Assembly (NCBI GenBank): GCA_964036275.1
Contig: OZ038436.1
Location: 16,395,904-16,459,903, forward strand
DNA from: Litoditis marina
Taxonomy: Eukaryota > Nematoda > Chromadorea > Rhabditida > Rhabditidae
Length of the DNA stretch: 64,000 nucleotides
Direction of reading: 5' to 3'
This document shows, piece by piece, positions 41,354 to 55,400 of the stretch (position 1 is the first letter of the stretch; each line of letters starts with the position of its first letter). Position numbers and translations under genes: made by a program. The notes beneath the pieces were generated by a model. That model was not told where the DNA came from. It did no database searches and saw only the letters and a list, made by a program, of their open reading frames with translations.

Positions 41354-41414
<61 letters not shown>
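41354..41414. repeat. (AT)n microsatellite
   Basis: About 60 bp of uninterrupted alternating AT. Confidence 0.95.
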
Positions 41415-41416
<2 letters not shown>

Positions 41417-41984
41417 CAACGAAAATTTACAAGAGGAACCTTTTTATAAATTGTCTTCAGATGCGTCTTCGAGATGTGCCACACAGTCAGATTTCGCTCA
41501 TTCACCCTGCATATCGACCGATTGTAATGAGGTAATCTATGCTAATGAAGAATCAAATTCTAGTGGAATGAAAGAAAAATGTCTCAGTATCAAGCGAAGA
41601 TGTGTTATACTATTTCACGTCATAAATTGTTTTCATGAATGAAAGGGTCTCGAAGCGAAGCAACGTAGAAGAATAACTATGTAACATAAAGTACGAACGG
41701 TGTCACATTATGTCATTCAGCATGAATTCTACAAAAAAGGCACACTTATTGAACTATTGAATATTATGTTACATAACTTTTAAAGACCCGCAAGTGTGTG
41801 GGCGTGTCCCATTGGAACCTGGTTAGCCGAAGCCGGGATGTGCCAACAGCTGACCGAACCACATGTTCTAGACCAATAAAAAATAGAAAGAACAAGGGAA
41901 TATCGAATTTTGAGGAAAAACTTTTCAAACAGTCTATATGTTTTCAATACATTTATTGATCAAGTTCTGTTCAGAGATGGGGAA

Positions 41985-42325
41985 AATTTTACTTTCGCCC
42001 CCCACCGTACAATCGCACCCCCCGTGATAGTTTGCCCCCCCCCCCCACCCGCACTAGTTTCAACAGAAAATGGTGGGGGGTAAAAGGTAAATGTATGGTA
42101 GAGTGGGGGGCTAAAGTTAAATGTCGACATTGTACAATCACCCCCCACTAACGTAAATTGGGGGGTGAAAGTAACATGCCTGGCAATCTTTAACAATCGC
42201 CCCCCACCCTTTTAATTCTTAGTTGAAACGGAGCCATGTTACTTTCACCCCCCATGGTGGGGGTGAAAGTAACACAGGACCTATTTCGGTTGAAACGAAA
42301 AAAGTGGGGGGCGAAAGTAAAGTAG
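41985..42325. repeat. G/C-run repeat cluster with inverted GGGGGGTGAAAGTAAC units
   Basis: At least eight blocks of five or more G (or C) separated by 15-35 bp, most followed by (c/t)gaaagtaa or preceded by its complement ttactttcacc. Blocks on opposite strands can pair. A single copy occurs at 11385-11466. G-runs at this spacing could form G-quadruplexes. Confidence 0.85.
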
Positions 42326-43498
42326 TCCCCAGAGATGAAATTGCCACTGAATGTTTTTGCGTGCGTAACAATCTCCCTAGAACCTGTGAGCTCTCACTGA
42401 AGTTTTTGTTTTTCAACCCAAGTAGTTGAGGAAACAAGTTGCGAGGTAGCTCCTGAACCTTACTCACAAAGAACCTTATGAGTTTGTCTCACGAAACATC
42501 ACGAGAGATTACTAGCGCGACCGGTGCCAACATACTCTGGTGTAGTTGTGTTTCTTGTCAAGTTGGTCAAGATTCGAATAGTCTCAATTACCATTATGAA
42601 TAAAATTATGGGTTTCTTTGAATAATCGATTCGAACAGTACTTATTTTTGTTGCTAATTTCAATATTGCTCTTTTCAGCCGTCGAAAACGCTTCGTTGTC
42701 CGTCGTTCGTTGGCGACTAGGATAAGAAACCGAATTCTGTGGTACGCGCCCCTGCCAAGAGTTTTCCCGGCGTACTGTGAGGTAATCAGCAAATAATCAT
42801 AATTTGTTTGTTTGTTTATTTATTTATCAACAACTCAAAAATTATGGCTTCCAAAGGGGGAAAAACAAACTAAACGGCTATATTGGTACCTCATCAGTAA
42901 ATGTTTCACTCATCGAATTCCGGAGAGGGCAGAATGATTCAATCAAAAATAGATTTGAGAATATGAAATACAGGAGAAAGCGAGAATTTGGAGCTCCTCA
43001 AAGACAACAAAAATGAAATTGAGCGTCTTTTCTTTTGGATGAGAATGAGAAATGGAGCATTGTTGGAATGTATTTCGAAAGACACCAACTCTTACTTGGA
43101 CAATTTATGAGAATCTCACACATAAATAAATGAAGTAGTCGCCGTTACCACTTCAAAGATGAAAATAACACAAGATGAAAATGTGCTCATTGAGATGCTC
43201 CGAAAATTTCGATTTAGATTGCTTTCGTTATCGCAAACATCTAGAATGAGCACTTCATCATGCCTCTGTGAAGCTGAATGTTCTGTTTATCTCTCTCTTC
43301 AGTTTCTCTCTCTCTTTCTCTTTTCGAATATTTATTTCTTTTCTTCTTATTTCTCTCATATTCAGACGTGTACTCTGTCTTCACGATTTTTCCACGTGAT
43401 CCAGCGACACACGTGCTCAAAGAAAAATGAGTCTCGACATATTGTGAACGCGGAAAATGGTGAGTAATTAACTGATTTTTAGGTTAATAAAATGAACT

Positions 43499-43671
43499 GA
43501 GTACGTATGCTAGAAGATCCCGACACCTTCATCCCGTTCTGCGTCTCTCGCTTTGCCTCACTATTTCTCGTCTCTTACATCCCGACGGGATGTAAGAGCA
43601 GAGAAATAGCGTATGTATGAGGAGACGCAGGACGGGATGAAGGTGCCGGGATCTTCTAGCATACGTACTCT
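43499..43671. mobile_element. GTACGTATGC foldback MITE, copy 2
   Basis: About 173-bp palindrome: gagtacgtatgctagaagat to atcttctagcatacgtactc, with inner arms catcccgttctgcgtctc / gagacgcaggacgggatg and a central catcccgacgggatg. Homologous to 30137-30287. Confidence 0.9.
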
Positions 43672-44268
43672 GAAAATAAAAACCAAGCAGGAATTCGAAA
43701 AAAGAAATTGACGTTTTTCGCATCAAGGATTATTCGAAATGTTACGCAAGTTCGCTTACATATGAAGAAAATGTTGAAAAAGGAGAGAAGTCCAATTTGT
43801 AATGTTTCAAAGATGTTCGTAGGATGAGTTGTGCTGCTGGGAATAGGATATTCACTTGAGGGGGGGGGGGGATTGAAATTAGGTGGGGCCAAGGCAGGGG
43901 GCGACATCCCAAATTACATCTCTAAGAAGATGTCACGTGATCTTCTCATTATCATGCTAACTTTGCGAAATGGGAGTGGAGTAGTAGAATAGTAGTGAAA
44001 AAGACGAAGTTATGCTTTTATGAAGATATAAAAAACTTCTGACCATCAAGTCGTAGACAGTCGAGAAACACCTTTTCAACGCCATTTGATGGGATCTAAT
44101 AAATCGGGAAATATTGACTCAACTGACGAAAACATAGGTGCAAAAAAGTACGAGATAGACGAAAAACGGCATTTTCCTAACGTAGTTTAGCCAAGTTTCA
44201 TTCAAAACGGTGAGAAATGCGATAGTTTAGAACCAACTTGAAAACTCGAAATAATAATATTGTCGCAG

Positions 44269-46292
44269 AGCTCCGGATCGCTCATTTGGGAATGAAAAGC
44301 AAGGCAAAAGATGCGAACGCAGTCATGGAGCGAGTGCCAAACCCTCAACACATTGACGTGAGTTCAGAGTTTATAAAGGGGAAACTTTCGTACTTTGATC
44401 TAAAAACACATCACAAACTCATCCAGATCAAACTACAGAGCCTAACTACACACCAGTGACTGTTGAGGCTTTGTTTTTCATGAAAGGTTGAAAGTTCTCG
44501 TAAATTGGTGAAATTAGTTTAGTTTTAAGGCTATTAACCTTGACAATAAAAATAGTGTTGGTATACGCATTTTACTGATGCGCACTCCGTGCAACCCAAA
44601 TACATCGCAACAATCTATTGGAACTTTGAGAATTTTAGCTGAAAAACATAAATATACTTTTTTCGAGTTTGATTAGAGCTTTGTTGATTGTTGGTCTCCA
44701 GCTCTCGGTTCCCATCCACGATCCCCTTCTGCTACCCGGACGACCTATCGATCAAGTACCGAAATTATCGTGAGTTAAAGTGGGAACACCGGAAATTTCA
44801 CGCTCAAACTAACCCAGAACCTGTACCGAAGTACCGACTTATCATAATCGAAACTCATGAGAATTGTGTCATTCTGGCTTGCTCGAATCATTTCTCTTCT
44901 AGCTCTCGACTGAGATACGAGCGATTGCTGCAATTGATTACAATAAACCTATCAAAGTATAATCAATTTCAGCTTTTAATAGCTTTTTATTCCAGAGATT
45001 TGTGTGCTTCCCTGGTAGCTCCCCGACGAATCGACCATTTTGTCCCGACAAATTCGGAATTCGAGTTTCCAAAACCGACTATAGTGAGTTGATTGATGTG
45101 TAGGCAAAACCGGCTGCAAGCCTGGTACGCCAACGCCGTTTCGGAATAATTTGAGGATTATTCGGTTCAGCTCATAGTTCAATAGATCAAACTCCATTCA
45201 CACAGCGGAACAAAACGGATGACTGGACGTTTAGAGTCAACTTTTAGATGGCATCATCTCCTGATTCTCTTAATATCTGAAAACTGCCGTTGAGCATTAG
45301 AGTTACGTGCGCTGCTGGAAATATGTTGATATGAGTTTCACATCACAATATGACGTCAATTTGGCTTTAGGCTGGATGGATTATTAATGTATTGGTCGTT
45401 TTAACATGGGCTTCCACAGTACGCATTTAGTGTTTTTTTTGCTATTTTTCCGTCTGACTATATAAAACCTTCAAAGGTAATTTTTTTTCAGTTCTAGAGA
45501 AGTGTAATACTGATACTACGATATTATGTATTTATCGTGTCGGAAAATTACATTCTGTTCTGAAACTATTTCTCAAATGACCAAGTCGCATACGAAATCT
45601 CTTTTCTAGCGTCGAACGGAAGCTTCTTGTTCCCAGTTTGGTTACATTTGCGACGAGTGTACCGAGTTGTTCCCATCCTATTGTGACTATGACGAGCATT
45701 TACGGACTACTGATTGCGCCAAAATCACTAAGCCGGCCCCGATTGCTGTTCAGGTGAGCTATAGTCCCGAACGTTTTTAAATGATCTCTAACAGTATGAC
45801 GTGAGTTTCGAAACTATCTTCACTGGAACAAGCAAAACGTTCAACTTATTTTTTCCCACTTGTGTCATAAATTTGATCTGTAGTACATGAGGAATACAGA
45901 GACCACGTGGGAATGGTGAGAACTAAATATATGTTAATTCAGTATAACAAAGATTCCAGTGGAACGTGAACAAACATCATTGTGTACTTTTTTCTATGTA
46001 TCAATGTATTTCGAACGTTCATAGTTCGGAAACAAATGATTTACTTATTCTGTACCAGATTCTTTTTCGACTTGTTCGTCCACCGTTTCAAATTGTTTGT
46101 AACAAGTATTATTACTTTCAGATCCGCGACTCGGTGGTTCCGCAGTATTCGGTCGGCCGTCGTACAGCGCCGACGGTGCCGACGCGCACGTGTCGCGTCT
46201 GTTCCGCGTGCCACCGTGATGACTTCCGCACGAATCTCGAGTTCCACGAACACATCTTCGAGTGCTCTAGAATGATCTACGCCACAGATTAA
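44269..46292 (+). CDS. Small protein with two C2HC zinc fingers, family unknown
   Basis: Exons 44269-44357 (coding from ATG 44292), 44702-44769, 44996-45083, 45610-45753 and 46122-46292 (TAA) give 178 aa with consistent phases. The N-terminal half is basic then proline-rich, with no known domain. The first finger has Cys88 and Cys91 (CDEC), His104 (DEHL) and Cys110; the second has Cys149 and Cys152 (CSAC), His164 or His166 (FHEH) and Cys170 (FEC). Both are C2H2-like fingers in which the last ligand is Cys. Such fingers bind nucleic acid or protein; I cannot say which. The acceptor tgtcgcag lies 23 nt before the ATG and may be a trans-splice site. The strong GTGAGT/GTGAGC donors and clean phases make the model credible, although I do not recognise an orthologue. 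Confidence 0.75.
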
Positions 46293-48343
46293 TTTAACGA
46301 TTTGAGTTGTAGCACACGGGTTTTCATCAGGGGATGTACAAGTTTTCAGTTGATATGACAAAAAAAGAAGACCAACGCGGTATGCAAACACGTCTCGGCT
46401 ACCAGCTCTCGCTCTGCGTCTCTTGTTTTCAACACTATTTTGCTGGAGTTGTATCTTAGCGGCAAGTGAGAATTAAAAATAAAAAAACGGGTCAGAAACT
46501 GCGTGTGGTATTACTCTATCTTTTTTCTATTGTTGCTCATGTCAGTACCGTAGTTGACACCATGCCCGTTGTTCGACATTATACGGGATCAAACGGGATT
46601 CGAGAAGAAGTGTCAGCTACACTAATGATTCACTCGGTATAGAACTATGTTCGCGAAGTGTAGTTGTATTCCAACTGGTTTTGTAATATCGCAATATTTG
46701 CTCAGTTGGTGCTTGTCGAAGGCCGTCTGCCCATATACTTCACAAAATGTTCACTTTGAATTAGTCATAAATTTGTTTTGCTGCTGTTTTTTTCTAAGTT
46801 CAAACCACGTCTTTCTGTTTTGTACATGCTCTACTGGGTTTGTTTCACTAAATTTTTTGCAATTCTCAATTTTACAATATTGTTTGTATCTTGCATCAAG
46901 ATTATAAATAAATTCTATACTCTTTGCTATTGAGCATCACATATGTACGTACGGCAATCAACAAGCTATACAAAACTATAAAATATGCAGAATACGCGTG
47001 CTCAAGATTTACCGAGGAATAACAAATTGCGTAACATGAAACCTCGTATTATGATATTTGTGGTGATATTCTTGTAGTGGAAATATGAGAGTCGTACAAT
47101 GCATATTATATATTTCAGTTCTATTATTTGTGTACAACGTCACAGAAAACTTCGCATCATTTTTACCATCTATGAGAGGTGGTCGAATTTGAGTTGTACC
47201 TTTCTGTAAACACAGCAAAACTAGCAAACTCACCTGTTTTCATCGGTATCAAACTACAAACCCTCAGAACAGAGCAACATGATCGCTTGTGGAGTGATCA
47301 ACGCATAGAACTTTACACCATTTTCTCTTATAGAATCTTTTCAATGAAATGTTTACAACTCACATATTTGGATATTATTCATCGCGCTTTCATGAGAGTT
47401 TCACACCTCTTAGTTGTTGAACGTTCTGCTCAAACTGTTTGCTCCAGGAAAACTCGTTGATTGAATTCCGTTCCAGTTTACGTGACCCCATTGGCATCGT
47501 TGTAAAAACGGCATCTCAGCCGCCGCGGCAAGCGGCCTTCTGTTGACACGTCAAAAAACTAGTCGCATGTTTGCTGGTGAGAACTGTGTTGCACCCAGCA
47601 CAGAACAGCTCTCTTCTACACTTTTTGGTCTGGAACATTTGGTTCGACATGAACGTAATTGACACGTTTTTCTAGTACAATCTATTCTTCTTGTATTTTA
47701 TTTCGTAGCATTTTTCTACTATTTGTTTTATGAAAACAATGAACTCAATCTCCTCCACCTCGCTGGACAGCTCAAGACAACATGTTTTCATAACGAACGT
47801 TTTCGTTTCAAATAAAGTCACCATTCAACTTAGAAGCTTCCATGACTTCACATAATATGTTTTCTGGTTTCTAAGAAAGTATGAGAAATGCTTCTATTAT
47901 TCAAAGTGCGACATAAGGATAACAAATCAAGCAAATTACACCCATTTATAGCGAAAATAACGGAGCAACGTACTAATTTACGATTCAAGTTAATTTTCCG
48001 TCAGAAGAAAGTCATTGAACACATTCAGTGACGCTGTTTCCATGCTTTTCAATGGATTTTCCAATTTTGCCTGGACGAGGTAATTTATTCTGTGTATTGG
48101 AACGAGTTCATTTCCTATTCGGATAGAGAGGAAATGGAAACAGCGTTCTATGATCATAGTTTCCGGTATTCTACGAAAGTTAGCAGTGGGCATTTTTCAA
48201 GCTTTGTACTAGGAATGGATTACAGTCTAAATAACTTTAAAAATGTACAGGGTTGAAGTAAAAAGTCTTGAAAACTCCACTTTAACTTTTAGTTGTGCGT
48301 GGTGTTCTTTGTGTTTTTCAACTGCTCCTTTTATGAATACATC

Positions 48344-48467
48344 TTAAAGAAGGACGATTATGTGGACCAATCTCGTGTCAACGGTCCTTTAAACTGCAAT
48401 TGAAAAATGTATTGCAGTTCAAAGGACTGAACCGTTGCGATTGGACCACATAATCGTCGTTCTTTAA
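48344..48467. mobile_element. TTAA-flanked foldback MITE, copy 4
   Basis: TTAA at 48344-48347 and 48464-48467, near-perfect arms (aaggacgattatgtggacc with its complement), and inner actgcaat arms. This is one of the least mutated copies. Confidence 0.9.
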
Positions 48468-49332
48468 TTACCTTTTTTCATTTGAACACTAACTATGCTG
48501 TTTGCAGCATAATTACGTAACTGCTCTGAAAGGGATAGACGTATCTCTAATTGAACTCAAATATTTGCTCAAACGCCAAGTTGATCCGCATTACGCCAGC
48601 CTACACATTCTACACCATGCTCCGACGAAGTCTTGGAAAAACGGGAATCTGACTCATCAGAATTGCAGTTTTCGTTTTGAAAGTTCTTTGATTCCGTGGT
48701 ACTCGAAAAATCATCGACATTTTTCTTTTCAGACAACGTATCCTATATAAAATAGTTCTTTCTCAAACAAAATCGGTCGCAAAAATTGATAACAATGTCT
48801 AATCAACTTGTAATCCCGCGATGTAAATCAATGTAGTTTGTAGCGTGAACTACCTCCTCCTCACGCGACCTGCGATTCCATCCCATAGTCTAACACTGGT
48901 TCTGTTTCTCCACCTTTCATTAATTCAACTTGAAATCTGCCGTTTCTTTGTATTTCTTTCAGAGCGAACTCCTATTGAATAGGGAATCTTTTATGAATCA
49001 CAGGTTGATATAAAAAACTGAAAGGAACATTTGAGAAGTCAAAGACAATCTGTATTTATCCCTTTGTTCTATTTTTCGCTTCTCCTGCAAGTAATCGAAC
49101 AGACATGAATGGTTTTTGGTTTTTTTTGTATTTCTTCTCATACTCTGTTCTATTTCTATTCAATCAGAGAAAAGTAGGGCGAAAAATTTGTAAACCTTCT
49201 AGTGTGATTTCTCTCTTTTTTGACACCGATTAGTTGATGCGCATAGAGTATTTAGTCTTGTTTTTCAAAAATGTAGTATTCATAAGAGAAAGACAGTTTA
49301 AGAGTTTATCGTTTACGGTGTTTACGTTTACG

Positions 49333-49442
49333 GTACAAACTAGGTTTGTTAAAGCCAAACTCAAATTTCGAAAAAACTCGAAAAACTTGTTTTTTCTCCA
49401 CACTCGAAAAACTCGAAATTTTCAACTCGATTAACAACCCTA
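49333..49442. mobile_element. TCGAG foldback MITE, short copy
   Basis: Begins actaggtttgttaa, contains aaaaactcgaaaaact units and ends cgattaacaaccctagta. Same terminal sequence as the copies at 22373 and 26536; flanked by a tac-tag motif. Confidence 0.8.
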
Positions 49443-50691
49443 GTACAAACCGAACCCGACGTCATGACTCTGTCTTTCTCCTCAAGTTGGTCTCAACCCT
49501 CAAACAGCACACTCTGGCACCTAACCGGCCGAAATTCCGATCTTTTTCTAGGTTTGTCAATATTGGTATTAACCGCGGCGAAAGATCTACATCTCCCCCG
49601 ATAAATTTGACCCGATAAGTGGCTATGATGTTTCTCGACACACCGCCTACAGTGCCAGCCGACCATTTTTTCATGATAGTAACAAAAAAACGTTTATTTT
49701 TATTGTTACACAAATCGAACTAGCAAACTACACGTTTAAATATGCATGTTTCTATTTTCTGATGTGTTTTTCAAAGCTACTCGCTAGATCAGAACGAAAA
49801 ACGGAGTTTTATGGATCGCAGTTTTCCCATATTTTTGTGGGACTGAAAATTGACTACAGTTTCCTCCCCTAAACCTCAATTGTCGTCGTCTGTATTGAGT
49901 TGGCAAATCGTGGTTGCGCCCTCCCCCGAATGCATTGCCTCTCGGTGGTCTTTTGTCATTCTGCCAAATAAGTCGAAGAATACCGGTCAGATCTGCTATA
50001 GTATTTCCGGCGCTTGTTTGAGTCATCCATAATCGGCCCTGATTATCCTAACTCGATCCCCCATTCATCCAGTTAATATAGTACTCGTAGCGGGTATCAG
50101 GTTTCATTGGCTCTCGGTTGCACATAAGACAAATAACCTTTTTTCAAACGTAGATCTTTTCACTCCAACGTGCATTCCTACAGTTCTTAGGAAGTATTGC
50201 TTTCAAATTATCGCTGTTAGAAGACAAACTACTTTGAGAGACATGTTTTGGTTTGGAAAAGTTCTCGCATATCGAAAAATTTGTTTTGTATGCCATATTA
50301 TAAACCCCACTTTAGATGGCTAAACTTTTTCAGCATTTCGAAAACGCACCATTTTCAAGTTTAAGAGGCTATAAAAATCTACCAACTGCATTCATAAGTT
50401 CACGTCAGATGACGTTCACATGTGAAACCATTTCCGGTTCAATTTGCCCGACAAACCATTATTGAGAGTATATAGAGCAGTTGTGTAAACGACGTGGTAG
50501 CAAATACTGCCATTCAGTAGACTGAATGTTTCCATTTGGGGGGGGGGGGGGGTGAGTCATTCCTTTTCTACCTACTCCCCGTACTTCCGCACCATTCAGT
50601 CGGAGGTTAATGGCAGACACTCGCTCCACCGCATTTTCCAGAACTATTGTGAAATTATGCTGAGCGTATTTATTGGATCTGCTCTCACGTC

Positions 50692-50815
50692 GAAGCAGGA
50701 CGATTATGTGTACCAATCCCGTTACATCGGTCCTTTGAACTGCAACTTGAAAAATGTATTGCAGTTCAAAGGACTGAAGCGTTCGGATTGAACCACAAAA
50801 ATCGTTCTTTTTCAA
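50692..50815. mobile_element. TTAA-type foldback MITE, copy 5 (degenerate)
   Basis: gcaggacgattatgtgtacc to ggttcaatccgaacg-type complement, with tgtattgcagttcaaagga arms. Both TTAA ends are mutated, so it is an older copy. Confidence 0.8.
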
Positions 50816-52489
50816 ACGTGAAAGACAACTCCTGCCAAAGTACATTACTCTACTTTTCACTGCTTCTCTCACTCTCTTTCTCTCTCGCTCCATCTTCGCC
50901 TCGCCTTCTGAATAATTTTATGTTCCCGCGTATTCTATAAAGGGAAGGAGGATTGTGAGCTCAAGATAGTCCCAAATGTGGTTCTATTCAAATTTGTTTG
51001 GAACGTGTGTACCGGAAACCCGAGCAAGAAAACTTCATATTCCATTGATTTTCCGGAATATTGCGAAAACAGCTCTATTCTCTATTTACGAAGGCTTCCC
51101 GTGGAGACTCGTTCATTATTATCCATTTCATGGTTCTGTTGGAATATCTGTTGAAATATTGTTCTGCGGGGTGTGAATTGTTCGTTGTCAAAGTGCAAAA
51201 CTATTTCATTTTTCACCAATAACAATAAAACATTAGAATATCATCTTCCCCAATTGGAATCTCAGTAAGTAAACTAAAGTTACAACTTAATCTGCATCAA
51301 AACACATGAAAAATTCCTATCACTATTGAATCAAGCTGGGCGTTACACCACTGATTTGAATTATATAAACTTTTAAGCACAAAGTGATTAGAGAAATCCG
51401 CTGCAGCCAATAGACTATTCACCGGCTTCTCTAAATGTCCTATACAGCAACAAAGTTCCTCAAACTATTTGAAAAACTCCAATCCGTTTACACAATTGGA
51501 AAGCTGGGAAGAACTTCCACTAAACAACACGAATTCGCAAGAAAGGTGAGAAAAAGATCATTCTACAGGGATGTGCAACAGGATCTAAATGTGCACTAGG
51601 TATGCCCGTAACGCACCTGTCAACAACAACACAGACGATTGTCTTTTAGCTAAAGAGGATCATTCACAACTGAGCTCAAACAGAACGGATAAATCCAAAA
51701 TTTGGTAGACACCGCAACTTTCTGCTCTTTCTCTTTTGTTTCTCTCCCTCTCTTTCTCTCTCCCGCTTTCTGTTCAAAAAATTGATAAATGACTGGGAAA
51801 CTCGGATAAACCTTTTTTAGTAGCTCACCAATACCTACAATCGCGAGTATCTGTGCAGCTATTTTGTAAAATGTTTAGTCTGCTGCGAATTCTATGGAAA
51901 TACTTCTTTTTGATGTGATAATTTTCTATACAACAGAAGAAGACTAGAGAGAGAAAAACCGTTCTTAAAGATTCGTTTTCAATCGTTTAGATGTAATTCA
52001 AAGAGAAAATCGGTATTTTTTGTTGCACGAAATTTTGTCAAAGTCAAATTCGTAGTGAGTAGACCAGTCCATGCGTTGAGCTGCCTATTGTATTGTCGTG
52101 TAGCAAATATTCTTGTCAGTTTCTCGCCCCTCCACCGCCTGTGTACACAATATGCTCCTGGTCCGATTTGCACTGTTTCATAAAGTAGTCTATATTTACT
52201 TATGATTTTGTTGGCTTCTGTAATTTACATTCATTATCATTAGTAGCCAGACAATTCACAAATTAGTCTATCTTTACTTATGATTTTGTTGGGTTTTGTA
52301 ACTTATATTCATTATCATTGATATCGGAACCTGTTCATACAAAGTTGTGCTGCCAAATTTCAACTTTCGCCATACCTGATACGTTTGGAGTATTTAAAAC
52401 TGTTTGCTACGGTAAATTTATTTATGTTTTGTTTGTGTAATTGTGCTCAACCTCAATCGTTACATGTTTCTTTTCAAGGTTTCCTGAGA

Positions 52490-55400
52490 ATGTTGCCTCG
52501 ACTGCAACTATTTGTTTTGTTCGTTTCGTTCGTGGTGAGTTTGAAATTATACCAGTTTTTCCTCCTTATTTAGCCTCAGCCAACCGGATACAACTTTTTT
52601 TCCATCTAGTGTAGGGTAATTTAGATAACTATTTCATTCGGGCTGTTCTCTTTATATTATACAAGTTTACTTAGTGATGTTGACTACAATAGCACTACTG
52701 TGAAACCCAGAAAAAATGAGACTACCGCCCGATTCAAAGTAGGTTACTTTGAAATGCAATCAAACTAGAACAAATTCCAGAATTTTACATTCAAACAGTA
52801 TGAATACAATACTTTGTTTCATTATTTCTTTCAAATTATGTTCAGACGGTGCGATCGCAATTCGACTCAACTTCTTGCGGAGTTACAAAGGGCTGTCTTT
52901 TCGCCCCTCCCAACTGTACCCCGGGACAGAACTGTGAAATCATGTTCTCCTATCTGGTGGGTTCTGGGTGTTTTCTTTCTCTCTTTCTCTTCCTCTTTCT
53001 CTTTCTCTTTCTCTTTCTCTTTCTCTTTCTCTTTCTCTTTCTCTTTCTCTTTCTCTTTCTCTTTCTTTTTCTATCTCTATCTCTTCCTCTCTTGCTAATC
53101 ATCTCTGTCTCTTGTTCATTTCTCTTCCGGTTTTTCTGTATAGGGTTTGCTCTTCCTGAGTATACGGTATCCCTATCTCGCTGTTCTTGTAGTTTGATTC
53201 CGATGCTTCTTGGTAAAAATGCCTTACTTCTAGCGTGTAATCTGATCAGATTACAACGAAGATTTGGTTCCTCTCTATATAGTTTTTGGATGCAAATTAT
53301 TCAGTAATCTAAGTGTTTTTTTCCATTGAAAGATAAATATTTCTTGTCACGAAGACTTTAGAATAACAGCAAAATCGTCTTGAATCAGGGTCGAATTTAT
53401 TTCTAGTGCCACCTTTCATTAAGAAAATAATTTCCTAATATTCGTAATCTTGCAGGGGTGAATAAATCAGGTTGAAAAATATTATAATTGATATCATTAT
53501 TATTAATTTTTTTATTATTGCAGGAGAATGGCGATTTCCTGGACATTGAGCTGAGTGGGGCTGTCGCCACAGACGGCTACGTGGCTGTTGGTTTCTCAAC
53601 AGATCAGTCAATGGTAACGGAATCGGAATTTTTTCTTTTCCCTGTGGCTTTGTTGAAAACATTGTTAAAAATAGTTTTCTTTGAACTAAAATTATACAAA
53701 ACACTAAAGTTTTTGCAGAGATTGCATTCCAAATTGATAAAAGCGTGGTCGATATAATATTAAGTAATGATTTTTTTTTTGTTAGAGATAGGTTGAAACA
53801 AAAAAAGAGTAGGTCAGTCGGTACCCAGAAAGATGTTACATCCCCACTTGTTCTTACGCCTGAGACTCTTGATCAAAATCATGATCTACTTTGGTATCGA
53901 GAAATACTAAGAGTTTTCAGCTCTCAATTCGACTTTCAGGGTGACGATACAGTAGTGTACTGTAGTGCTACTGGAGACAACGTGCAGACGGGTCTCGCCT
54001 ACAACACTGGTAAAAGTACCCCCACCATTCTGGTTAGTGACATTTGAACAAACATAAATAGGTTACTGAAATAAAGTAGAAGTAGAACAAACTTAATAGA
54101 TAAACGAACTGTGAATAATAAATACTATATGTAAAGTTAGTTGGCGATTAAGTTAAAAGTTACACCGTTTCGGCTTCATTTGACAAGTCCATACGTGGTT
54201 GCATCACGTGAGATAGTTTAGTCGTCTTGTGAAAGAGAACTTTGTGGACACATGTTGTAGGTTGAAAACATGTGTTTTGTGTTTGTATCAAACCAATAGA
54301 ACGATTATTTCACACTAATGTGTAGTTGATTGTCATGAATTTCTATATTGTTGGTTGGAAATTGGTTCTGTTGGGAAAAACAGTTTTTCAGGACTCCAGC
54401 CAGGTGCAGACCGTGAATTCTGTGTCTAAAAACAATGGAAATGCATACTGTAATTTAAGGTTAGTCTATTCATTTTATTATTTGTTTATTTTACACAAAA
54501 TGTGCAAAAGTTTATGATATGGCCGCGTGCCGATGAATTGAATGGAAACTTTCAAAAACTTAAAATCTATGTTTTTTGTTCAGCGTAGAATTGTTCAGCG
54601 TTAAAACAACACGTAAATGAGCGAAAACGAGTATCGGAGCGAATGAAAAAAAAGCTATAAACACTCTCAAATGAATGTCATAACTAATCAGTAAAAAAAC
54701 ATATCAGTAAAGAAAAACATATAGGTTGAAAACCGATGTTTCGTTTACTGGAACTTTAAATCTCGTCTATAATTCACATATTTCAATGAACTTTCAGACA
54801 GCGCCTTCAATCCAACATGAACAACGTAAAGAACTTGAATGACGTGTATTATATCCTACTCGCCGGAGGTCCAATGAGCAATGGAGGTACGGTGGCCATA
54901 CCAGGGTTGTAGTTTGATCAGAAAATACAGAAGGGGTTTCAAATAATGCTAAATGCACCACATTCAAACTACTGGTTGACCCTGTTTTACCTAGTGCATT
55001 CCCTACATTCTTCTTCGAATAATTTTCTTTCGAAATTTTCTCGAGTAACATGAACAACACAATTTGAACAAATTTTCGAACATCGGACTGAATTTCCATG
55101 AAATGCTTGAGTAAATCAGAAAATCTCTTTTGATGTTTTTTTTACACTTTTTAAATCAAGCAAATACTAAAACTGGTCAGAACAATTTTGAAGACTATCC
55201 GTAATTTAATGGTTCTTCACATTACAGTACAATATGAACCTTCAATCCTCATTTTCATATTCTAGCCTTGTCGTACCATCAAACGAACCGTCACGTCCTG
55301 CCCCGAACCGACCTGACAGCCTACAAAAGAGATACCAACGGCCAGGTTGTCATCAACGGAGGAAATCCATGTGAGTCGGTTACGAAGTCTGAAAGAGGAT

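Larger units (their letters stand above)
41135..44268. other. Divergent spacer with several repeats
   Basis: Between the start of the single-Ig gene (minus) and the zinc-finger gene (plus), so it must contain both promoters. It includes an AT microsatellite (41354-41414), the G-rich cluster (41985-42325), the foldback at 43499-43671 and a poly-G run at 43860. Open frames at 42499-42792 (minus) and 43159-43467 (plus) have no recognisable domain. Confidence 0.6.
46293..52489. other. 6.2-kb region without a convincing gene
   Basis: AT-rich sequence with two TTAA MITEs (48344-48467, about 50692-50815), a TCGAG foldback (49333-49442), a poly-G run at 50539 and many short frames. The best exon-like candidates are 51435-51545 (ATG, 37 codons, donor AAG|GTGAGA) and the minus frame at 49784-50026, but neither joins to a further exon. 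It must contain the promoter of the DOMON-cytochrome b561 gene. Confidence 0.6.

Noticed and set aside
49784..50026. Minus frame of 80 codons with Arg/Gly-rich stretch
   Set aside because: No splice partners or recognisable domain; composition alone is not enough.
51435..51545. ATG-initiated 37-codon exon candidate (MSYTATKFLKLF) with a good donor
   Set aside because: No following exon in a compatible phase could be found before the b561 gene, and no family is recognisable.
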